Assembly (NCBI RefSeq): GCF_000001735.4 | Contig: NC_003070.9 | Coordinates: forward strand, 27,451,971-27,515,970 | Direction: 5' to 3' | Origin: Arabidopsis thaliana | Lineage: Eukaryota; Streptophyta; Magnoliopsida; Brassicales; Brassicaceae | Length of the DNA stretch: 64,000 nucleotides | Part shown: positions 23,808 through 32,542 of the stretch, piece after piece | How the letters are laid out: every line of letters begins with the position of its first letter | How positions within the stretch are numbered: position 1 is the stretch's first letter | Notes under the pieces: model-generated | Databases searched by the model: none | Told to the model about the DNA's origin: nothing | The model's input: the letters and a program-made list of their open reading frames with translations, nothing else | Translations under genes and position numbers: made by a program

Positions 23808-24594
23808 GAGTCGTCCTGCTGTTTAAATGACAGCTAACTTTTGTAAACACAATGGAAGGGAAGATGCTAAGAAACCAAAGTTTTACAACAAAGAGGAAGC
23901 TGCTATTAATCTGATACCATCTATGGAGAATCAAACTCGTTCTTCGATGTAGCTGAAGCTTTTTGGAACTAAAACAGGTTGCAGATCAATGAAGAACAAG
24001 AATTGAGAGTTTAGCTTTTGCAACACGCATATAAAAAGACGTGCATGCTTCATGGGAAGGTATTGGATTCCAGGACAGCAATGTAAGAGGACGATAGATA
24101 TGTGTTTAATTGTCTTATCTTTCTTTACATAAAGAACTAGGAGATTCCAGAAAACTTCAAGAAGAAACATTTACGTGGAACAAATTCCAAAAGTGTTCAT
24201 CATAGTGCCAAAAAGAAGATGAGAGGAATATTATATTACCTCCTGTTTTCACATTATCAATATTTAAGTTTGCTCTAGTATGTACTATGCTATATGAACA
24301 TGTCCTCTGCTTTCTGACACAGGAAGGTTTGAAATTTGCCATAATGGTTACTCTGAAAGTAAGATCAGGCCATTTATCATTATATCTCAATCCTGTTTTT
24401 TTACATGAACTATAGACGAACTCCTGTACTCCGTTATTACATGAATTAACCGAGGAGTCCAATGATAGAAAGAAAAAATGAACAAACTAACTGTAGAACC
24501 ATCTGATAGAGAGCTACAGGTGAACGTATAACAGAAAAAGAATCAGCAAACTAATCCAGAAAATGCGAAAGAGCCCATCTTGCGGAAATCATTT
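23808..24594. other. Spacer upstream of the jacalin lectin
   Basis: Lies between the start of the lectin gene and the stop of the HOTHEAD paralogue, both minus strand. It should contain the lectin promoter, perhaps with a 5' UTR intron, and the 3' UTR of the paralogue. No coding potential recognised. Confidence 0.45.
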
Positions 24595-26564
24595 CTATCT
24601 CATCCTCTCTCTCAGCATCTTCAGCCCCATGTACCTGCAATTAAAGCCAATGAAATTTGTTTTTAAGTCTGGTCAAAAAGGACTGATACAGTTTCGAAGA
24701 GTATACACTTTGATGGTTTCTTCTTACCTTCCAAGCATCATCAAGGTAGCCTGAGGATTAGTCCCTGGAGAGATATTGAAGGTTGATCCATCCACGAGTC
24801 TAAGAGAATTAACACCAATGACTTTGAGATCAGAGTCCACTACTTTTCCTACAACAGCGCCTCCATGGTAGTGCCAGATTGTGCTCACAGTTCGTCTGCA
24901 GAAATCTGCCATCACAAGATCATTTGATTGGTCCACAGGCAATGGAGCTCCAACAAACCTGAACCTACGGTTCCCAAACCATTCCCTTATCATAAAGTCC
25001 TGCATAGCTCGGCTCCTGAGTATTTCTCCAATCTTCCTAGTCCCATTGACACATCTCTCTAGATCCTGTGGATCACTGAAGTAGTTGAATCTAACAACTG
25101 GGTTAATCCTCACATCCGTTGACGCCAACCTTAGTAAACCAATAGACACTGGACCTAGGATCTTTTCCATTATAGTTGTCACAGGGACGTACAAAGGAGA
25201 AGCTGGAGCTCTGATGAACACAGAATGTAAAGGCGATGCAAACGGAATCACATTCGAAGCAGCCTCCAGAAAAGCCCCATCCTCAGTAACACCCACGACT
25301 TGTATCAGTGAGTTCTCCATTGGAACCGGAGGAACAATGGAGATACCATTCCTCGGGTTATCATACACAAAATCCCCCACATGAGGCTGGTCAAGAGCCA
25401 CAGGGATCCCCCAAGTTGAAAGATAACTCCTTGGACCAATCCCACTAAGAAAAAGCAACTGTGGGCTACCGAGTGCACCAGCAGACAGTATCACCTCTCC
25501 TCTGTCCCGTATCAATGCGTGATGGAAACGTCCCAGCTGATCACGGTAAACCACTCCAATCGCAGAAACGTTGGAACCTGAGACACTAGGAGATGAAGCA
25601 AGCAATACTCTCTCTACAGTTGCGTAAACTGCAACTCTAATGTTGGAACTCCTTGCATATCTGAGAAGATCTGCAGAGCTGTGTCTCCTCCCAGTACGAT
25701 CAAACGTGGAACCTCCGATCTTAGTCCCCACTTTATGCTCCAAGGTGAAGCCATTAAACGGATGGACACCAACTTCAAGCAACGCATCCCTAATTGCAGT
25801 TTGCCAAGTCCTGAGCTGAGGTCTAAACACAATCGCTCTCTCAACCCACTCATAAGACTGATTCACACTACTCAGATCCCAAACAAGACCCGAATTCTCA
25901 AAGAACTGTTTATCAGCACGGCTATAGAATCCAGCATTGATCGCACTACTTCCTCCAAGAACACGACCTCTCGCGTTAGGAACTCCTTCCTCAGAGATGA
26001 AAGACTGAGCCGGCGAGTCGAAATTGTTGACGTCAGTGAGAGTGGTCAAGAAACCGTCGTGTGACATCACGTTAGGTCTGTTGTAGGGAACGCCACCGCG
26101 TTCTAGCAGAAGAACTCGGAAAGATTGCGAAAGTGTGGCGGCTAGTGGACATCCCGCCGTTCCTCCTCCGACGATTATGTAATCGTAGTAATCCTCCGAC
26201 GCAAAATCAGTTGCGTTCGATATGAATCGCATGAAACCGGGAGCTGCAACGAAGGTTCCAACAGTAAGAAACAACAATGAAAGAGAAGAATCTCAAAATC
26301 AAATTAGGGATAAGCTAAACATCGATCATCGTTTTCTTGCTATTACTCAAAAGCGATACAAGGAAATCAAAGAAACCTCATCAAAAACTTCTTCGTCGCC
26401 AAAGATTATGATGTTTCAAGCATTAACATGAGATTCTACAGAAATTTTCTCGGAAACTTACGTCGATTAACGCGTGGCCTTGCATTAGAGCGATGAACTA
26501 CTCCAAGAAGAAGAAGCACTACGAGCGCCGTGTAGAGAAGAGAAGAATCAATCCGTTTCGTCAT
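24595..26564 (-). CDS. HOTHEAD-like GMC oxidoreductase (At1g73050), annotated (R)-mandelonitrile lyase-like
   Basis: Three exons: 26462-26564, 24728-26243, 24595-24634; joined 552 aa. A signal peptide is encoded by the first exon (MTKRIDSSLLYTALVVLLLL). The FAD motif GGGTAGCPLAATLSQ is identical to that in HTH over 15 residues. The GMC active-site region WHYHGG and GTNPQA are conserved, and N-glycosylation sequons (NAT, NQS, NVS, NGT) fit a secreted protein. The fold and closest known relatives are almond hydroxynitrile lyases and HTH; Arabidopsis does not make mandelonitrile, so lyase activity is a homology label and the substrate is unknown. The long second exon spans what are four exons in HTH. 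Divergent from LPA3. Confidence 0.94.
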
Positions 26565-27056
26565 TCTCGTTCTTCTGTTGAAGATTTTCTCGGAGCTGAT
26601 AGAAAATTAAATTTTCTCGGGAAAGTGAGAAGTTTCTCAGTTAGAGAGAGAAACAGAGTAAAAGTAGTTAAAAAAGAAGACTCAAATTAAATGGCGCTTG
26701 GATTCTGTTATAGAGAGAGTTTCTCAGCTCTGGAACTCTGATATAAAAGTAATCACAGCCGTCGATGAGGTTTAGACCAAGTTGAGATCAGCGGTTGTCA
26801 AGAGAAGTAGTCCTGAGCTCTACCGCAGTGGATAATAGCATGCAATATATTTGACGCCGTTAGCAACCGTCTCTGGACCCTTTAACGTCGTCGTCTTGTT
26901 GTAAAAGTACCGATTTGATAACTGCCAATCAAATTCCGGTTCAATCCGGTTAAGGGAAGATAACAGGATTTAGCCACGTGTCATGAGGTTGTGCAGATTA
27001 GACTGTAGCCAGTGTTATCACTACCGTCTAAACACAGAGAGAGAGAGAGAGCAAAA
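26565..27056. other. Divergent promoter At1g73050 / LPA3
   Basis: A 492-bp shared upstream region. A short GA repeat at about 27036-27051 lies in the LPA3 leader directly before its ATG. An ABRE-like ACGTGTC-type core is at about 26976-26982 (CCACGTGTC). Otherwise unremarkable. Confidence 0.5.
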
Positions 27057-29288
27057 ATGGCTATGGCGATTGCGATGTTACCGGCGCTCTTCTCTTCTCC
27101 TTCGATTCTAACCAGCAGAATCAGATGCGGAGCCACCGCAAACAGCGGCGGCGCAATCTCATCTACTTCTTCTAATTCCGATCCTAGGAGAGGTGTTCCC
27201 TTGTATAAGCCCAAATCATACGAGGTTCTAGCCACTGACGCCGCCAATTCTCTAGCTTTCGCTCTCCAGGATTCAAAATCTCGTTTGGAAATCGATTTTC
27301 CGTAATCTCCCTGCTCTTACTCTATCTCAATTATCTGAATTTTGTGCTCTGGGTTCGTGATTTTAATGGCTTCTTTGGCTCTTTTTGTTCATGTGTAGAC
27401 CTTTACCCAGTAGCATTTCTTCTTACAAGGTAAGCTTTTTTTAACTTGTTACCATTGTGACTTAGTTTTTTAGCGAAATTTTAACTGTGTTGGTTTTGCA
27501 AACATTGTATAGGGTTCTTCAGACGACTTTATTGATGCTAATATACAACTGGCCGTGACTGTTGTTCGCAAACTTCAGGAGAAAATCGAGACCAGAGCAT
27601 GCATTGTAATCTTTCTCCTTCATTACTCTATATATTACTCATCCTTTTTATTTGGTTCTTCTGACCTATGAATGATCAAACATGTTCCAGGTTTTTCCTG
27701 ACAAGCCTGAGAAGCGCAGGGCTTCGCAACGCTTCAAAGCGGCATTTGATTCGGTACAAATAGAACTTCCACTTTGCTGCAAGTTTTTGCACATGTTAGG
27801 AATAAGATATTGAACACTTGGATCTTAACAACGGCTTATTTGTGAGTGTCTCATCAGGTTGATGGCATAAGTATTGGCTCTCTAGATGATATACCTGGTA
27901 CTTCTGTCACCAATTTCTTTAGGTCCATAAGGAGTACCCTGGACTTTGATTTTGAAGATGAAAACGAAGGTATAGCTAAAACTGTCCTTTTTACTTATTT
28001 TAACAGATGGATTATTGCATTTTAGTCATGAGGATTATGTGTTCCTACAGGAACTTGGGAGCCCAAGGAGCCACCGACCCTTTATATATTTATCAATTGC
28101 AGCACTCGGGAACTCTCTTTCATAGAGAAGTTTGTGGTATTGAATCCTTTTATCTTTTCTTATCGTTACATGGAACTTGGTTTAGATATATTCACTGTCT
28201 ATGGTCATTTTTAAATTTTCTTTGTGCCTTCTATATAGTTCTGTAAGTTGTTGGTCTATACTTGCAGGAAACCTTTGCCAGTTCAACCCCAGCTCTTCTG
28301 TTCAATCTTGAGCTAGATACTTTGCGGTATTATCACTATTGAGATCTCAGTTTTTTGCGTAACTCAATCTCTCTCGGTTTCCTCACTTGTGGTGACAATT
28401 GAATTTTAGTGCAGTGCTGACCTAGGGCTTCTTGGCTTTCCCCCTAAAGATCTGCACTACCGGTTTCTTTCTCAATTTATTCCCGTCTTTTATATCCGAA
28501 CCAGAGAGTATTCAAAGGTACTATACAATTAGGATGATATTTTCTTAGCGGACCTTTCTTGGCTGCTTACAGAAATGAAGCAGCATAATAGTTGTTTGTG
28601 TTGCTTGGCTAAGACAGTGGCAGTGGCACCATTTGTGTTGAACTACAACGGAGCACTTTTTCGACAATATCCTGGTAAATGCTAGACTATTCTTTACAAG
28701 ACTAAAACAATATATATCATAGCTGTACCTATTTGTATTGTGACTTCCTTGATCACTAAGCATGATGTGATGCTTGTCTCAGTCTCTCTATCAGATTTGC
28801 ATAATCATTCTCAATTCCAGTGTCCTGAACATGAGAGAGTGTTTTCTCTATCCATATCTGATATGGAAAAAAAATGCAGGGCCATGGCAGGTGATGCTTA
28901 AGCAAACTGATGGTTCATTTGCGTGTGTTGCAGAAAGCCCTACTCGTTTCACGCTGGGTGAAGTATGTGCGCTAAAAGCGTTTAACCTTTTGAATATAGT
29001 CTTTTTTATCCAATCTCTGGGAAAAAAGTAACAAGCTTTTATTGATGTGGATGCAAACAGACGAAGGAAGAGCTGTTACAGGTTCTGGGACTACAAGAAG
29101 AGAAAGGAAGCTCACTCGAGTTCCTGCGCAGGGGATACAAGGTTTAGCACATTGTCTAGATTGTTTTTGTCTCTTTCTTGTATATGCGCATAGAAGCTTA
29201 AACTGGTCCGAAACTGATGGTGTTGCAGTCGGCAACTTGGTGGGAAGAGGATGTGGAGCTCGAGGCATCATCTAATTGGCGTAACTGA
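27057..29288 (+). CDS. LPA3: LPA3, photosystem II assembly factor (At1g73060)
   Basis: Twelve exons, joined 358 aa: 27057-27301, 27399-27429, 27513-27605, 27691-27753, 27858-27969, 28051-28136, 28268-28326, 28415-28517, 28614-28674, 28880-28962, 29061-29141, 29229-29288. The N-terminus ([20 protein letters not shown]) is Ser/Ala-rich and uncharged, as in a chloroplast transit peptide. The mature part is a conserved photosynthesis-specific domain of the cyanobacterial DUF1995 type ([33 protein letters not shown]). Established role: stromal protein that, with LPA2, helps insert CP43 into photosystem II. Exon 8 is preceded by two close AG sites; only the second (28415) keeps frame. The ATG at 27057 follows the GA-rich leader. 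Confidence 0.94.
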
Positions 29289-29814
29289 ACGATGGCCAAG
29301 TCATGGATTCACACTTTTGGTAAGTTTGTTAAGTCTCTCAAGATTGAGATATTTACACTTGTATATGTGCAAAGTTGGTAGAGAGAGTTTGGGAGATGTT
29401 AATGGGAATGATTAAGGATAGTTTCAATATGTTTTCTATATATAACTCAGTCCAATTATGATAGTGTCTGCTCCACCCAAACACAAACGCAGACTATGAA
29501 AAATCATAGGAAATGACAAAGAAACTATTTTAGGAATATTTACAATTTAGGTAGAATATCAAAGATCTCCTCAATTTGCTGTATAATGGTCATCTAATTT
29601 CCAACTTATCAACTTCCTTGTTAACAATTTAGGTAGAATATCTAAGATCTTCTTTCTATTATTGGCGTCAATCAGATCGATTATAATCTGTCAATATCCT
29701 TCAAGGTGTCAATCAAGTTCTATTTTGTTTCCCTCTTTCCTCTCTCCTCTTGCCCTTGTCTCTTTATAACATGCGAGCTCCATTTGTACATTTTTCTTGA
29801 TTTTCAAGTCTCAG
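29289..29814. other. Spacer LPA3 / LRR gene with a 27-bp direct repeat
   Basis: Holds the LPA3 3' UTR and the promoter of the LRR gene. A TATA-like CTTTATAA is at about 29761-29769. A direct repeat is listed separately. A short uORF (ten codons including the stop) at 29771-29800 precedes the LRR ATG but may lie before the transcription start. Confidence 0.5.
29542..29660. repeat. Imperfect 27-bp direct repeat
   Basis: ACAATTTAGGTAGAATATC followed by A/T and AAGATCT occurs at 29542-29568 and at 29634-29660, 92 bp apart, with one mismatch over 27 bp. It lies in the promoter region of the kinase-less LRR gene. Confidence 0.6.
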
Positions 29815-31611
29815 ATGGAGAATCTTGGGTTGTTCCAAATTCTTTTGCTATTCTGTCTCTTTGTCTCGGTCCGCATAGTTTCTGTTTCTTGTTTAAATTC
29901 AGATGGGTTAACTTTACTCTCGCTTCGGAAGCATTTGGACAAAGTACCACCAGAATTAACTTCGACATGGAAGACTAACGCATCTGAAGCCACTCCATGT
30001 AACTGGTTTGGTATTATCTGTGATGATTCTAAGAAGGTTACGTCTCTCAACTTCACCGGTTCAGGTGTTTCAGGCCAATTGGGTCCTGAAATAGGGCAAC
30101 TCAAAAGCTTAGAGATATTGGATATGAGTTCTAACAATTTCTCTGGGATTATACCTTCCAGTTTAGGGAACTGTAGCTCACTTGTGTACATTGATTTGTC
30201 TGAAAATAGTTTCTCTGGTAAGGTCCCCGATACTCTCGGTAGCTTGAAGAGCTTGGCCGATTTGTATCTTTACAGCAACTCTCTTACTGGGGAATTGCCT
30301 AAATCCTTGTTTCGCATTCCGGTGTTGAATTATCTGCATGTTGAGCATAACAACCTAACCGGGTTAATCCCTCAAAATGTTGGTGAAGCTAAGGAACTTC
30401 TTCATCTGCGTTTGTTTGACAATCAGTTTACTGGTACAATCCCTGAGTCTATTGGAAACTGCAGCAAGCTGGAGATTCTGTATCTGCACAAGAATAAGTT
30501 AGTTGGTTCATTGCCTGCAAGTCTCAATCTTTTGGAGAGTCTCACTGATCTGTTTGTTGCAAACAACAGCCTAAGAGGAACAGTTCAGTTTGGCTCAACC
30601 AAATGCAGGAATCTGGTGACTTTAGATTTGTCATACAATGAATTCGAAGGTGGTGTCCCTCCTGAACTGGGAAATTGCAGTAGCCTTGACGCTTTAGTCA
30701 TTGTGAGTGGTAACTTGTCAGGTACAATCCCTTCCTCATTGGGTATGTTGAAGAATCTCACAATTCTTAACCTTTCCGAGAATCGTCTTTCTGGGAGTAT
30801 CCCCGCGGAGCTCGGGAACTGCAGTAGCTTGAACTTGTTGAAGCTGAACGATAACCAGCTTGTAGGTGGAATACCAAGTGCATTAGGTAAGCTGAGGAAG
30901 CTAGAAAGTCTGGAGCTTTTCGAAAACCGGTTTTCGGGCGAGATTCCTATCGAGATATGGAAGATTCAGAGTCTTACGCAGTTGCTAGTTTATCGGAACA
31001 ATCTCACAGGAAAATTACCAGAGGAAATAACCAAGCTCAAGAATCTCAAGATCGTTACTCTCTTCAACAATAGCTTTTATGGAGTGATACCACCCAATTT
31101 AGGTCTGAACAGCAACTTGGAGATTATCGATTTCATTGGTAACAATTTTACAGGTGAGATACCACGAAATCTCTGCCATGGAAAGATGTTGACAGTGTTT
31201 AACTTAGGATCTAACCGGCTTCACGGCAAAATACCGGCATCCGTTAGTCAGTGCAAGACTCTAAGCAGATTCATCCTCAGAGAAAACAACCTTTCAGGCT
31301 TTCTTCCTAAGTTTTCGAAGAATCAAGATCTTTCGTTTCTCGACCTCAATAGCAACAGCTTCGAAGGACCAATCCCTCGTAGTCTCGGAAGCTGTAGGAA
31401 TCTCACGACCATCAATCTGTCTCGGAACAAGCTCACGAGGAATATTCCTAGAGAACTTGAGAATCTACAAAACCTTAGTCACCTGAATCTTGGGTCTAAC
31501 TTATTAAACGGTACGGTTCCTTCAAAGTTTAGTAACTGGAAAGAGTTGACCACTTTGGTTCTCTCCGGAAACCGGTTTTCAGGATTCGTTCCGCCCGATC
31601 GCCACTCTTAG
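29815..31611 (+). CDS. PEPR1-like LRR protein without transmembrane or kinase domain (At1g73066)
   Basis: Single exon, 598 aa. A signal peptide (MENLGLFQILLLFCLFVSV) leads into the LRR cap CNWFGIICDD and about 20 plant-type 24-residue LRRs (LxxLxLxxNxLxGxIPxxLG), then stops after SGFVPPDRHS. No membrane helix, GPI-type tail or kinase follows, and nothing kinase-like is visible before PEPR1. Colinear with the PEPR1 ectodomain; a block of about 97 residues (NCSSLDALVIV... to ...IPIEIWK) is identical. Relative to PEPR1 one repeat's worth of residues is missing near NLQNLSHLNLGSNLLNG, consistent with LRR loss. Inference: a secreted or apoplastic receptor-like fragment that could compete for peptides or co-receptors, or a decaying tandem copy that is still open. 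Start: the ATG at 29815 opens the signal peptide, matching PEPR1. Confidence 0.9.
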   Translation: MENLGLFQILLLFCLFVSVRIVSVSCLNSDGLTLLSLRKHLDKVPPELTSTWKTNASEATPCNWFGIICDDSKKVTSLNFTGSGVSGQLGPEIGQLKSLEILDMSSNNFSGIIPSSLGNCSSLVYIDLSENSFSGKVPDTLGSLKSLADLYLYSNSLTGELPKSLFRIPVLNYLHVEHNNLTGLIPQNVGEAKELLHLRLFDNQFTGTIPESIGNCSKLEILYLHKNKLVGSLPASLNLLESLTDLFVANNSLRGTVQFGSTKCRNLVTLDLSYNEFEGGVPPELGNCSSLDALVIVSGNLSGTIPSSLGMLKNLTILNLSENRLSGSIPAELGNCSSLNLLKLNDNQLVGGIPSALGKLRKLESLELFENRFSGEIPIEIWKIQSLTQLLVYRNNLTGKLPEEITKLKNLKIVTLFNNSFYGVIPPNLGLNSNLEIIDFIGNNFTGEIPRNLCHGKMLTVFNLGSNRLHGKIPASVSQCKTLSRFILRENNLSGFLPKFSKNQDLSFLDLNSNSFEGPIPRSLGSCRNLTTINLSRNKLTRNIPRELENLQNLSHLNLGSNLLNGTVPSKFSNWKELTTLVLSGNRFSGFVPPDRHS

Positions 31612-32474
31612 AGAGAAGGAAAACAACCATGTATTCCAGTGACATCATATCAAACATTTTTACTATACAACATACTCTCTTTTTTTTCTTTGCTTAAATC
31701 GTTGTATACCTTTTCACCATTCTTATTGCCGCTTAGTACATTTTTAATTGATAACACAAAAGTTTCGGTTGATAAGATCCAAATTCATAATATACAAAAT
31801 TCTTATTTAACATTCAATAAGAAAAAACAAAATTTGCTAATGCTACGATGTTACCCACTCGGAAGCTTACCATAGTCTGTTAGTCATAGTTTGAAAGTCA
31901 ATTTGGTCAGCTGTAGCTTACGGTTAGGCTGTTCTTATCAAATAACAAAAAGAATGTCAAACACGTATTTTATCGTATTCAATTTAGGGCACGTTGATAA
32001 CGTTTCCAAAACAATTATTCAATAGTTGGTAATGAAAATTAATGAAAGACCCAAACCTAATGAATGTTAACCACTAATTGACCATTCACCAACCAATTAT
32101 TTAATGAAATATCTTTGTTAGTTTCGTTATTTAGTATTGTTAACGGTTTCTTACTCTTTTTGACTACATCAGACGGACGTAAAACGACATCGTTGTCGAA
32201 TATTCAAAAGATTCACAATTTGACAAAGAGAAACAGAGACGACTTGTTTCTAAAAAAACCACGTGTGTCTGAAAACGGAAAAAAAGAAGACTGAATGAGA
32301 AACGGCGTGTAAAAAGAAAACGCGTTGAAGGTTAGGCTCTCACAATCGTTGGTATACAGAGAGACCAAACATCTCGTCATAAAAAACGGCAAGAATCATC
32401 AGTTACTTTATACCCATCAATCAAGTCTTGTCCTTTTTCTCCTTCTCTCTCTCATACGAGCTTCTTTCCTGCTG

Positions 32475-32492
32475 ATGAGGCTTGAGCTTTAA
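32475..32492 (+). promoter_or_regulatory. uORF 1 before PEPR1
   Basis: ATG, four sense codons, TAA (M-R-L-E-L). It starts 68 nt before the PEPR1 ATG and downstream of the TATA-like element, so it should be in the mRNA if that TATA is used. Confidence 0.55.
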
Positions 32493-32518
32493 ATTTTCAA
32501 TCTTGATTGAGATTCTGC

Positions 32519-32536
32519 ATGTTTCTCGATCTTTAA
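32519..32536 (+). promoter_or_regulatory. uORF 2 before PEPR1
   Basis: ATG, four sense codons, TAA (M-F-L-D-L), in the same frame as the main ORF. The stop is 6 nt before the PEPR1 ATG, leaving almost no room for reinitiation scanning. Confidence 0.55.
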
Positions 32537-32542
32537 ACTCAG

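Larger units (their letters stand above)
31612..32542. other. PEPR1 promoter and leader
   Basis: A 931-bp region containing W-box cores TTGACC (32078-32083) and TTGACT (32160-32165) and a reverse AGTCAA (31896-31901), a TATA-like TTTATA at about 32407-32412, and two mini-uORFs in the presumed leader. W-boxes suit a wound- and defence-responsive receptor, but single cores are common by chance. Confidence 0.55.

Noticed and set aside
27036-27051. GA repeat before LPA3 as a regulatory satellite
   Set aside because: A short (GA)n run is common in plant leaders and carries no specific signal by itself.
31612-32400. Kinase pseudogene remains after the LRR gene
   Set aside because: I looked for HRD, DFG and membrane-helix remnants in all frames and saw none, so the copy appears to end in the LRRs rather than being a broken full receptor.
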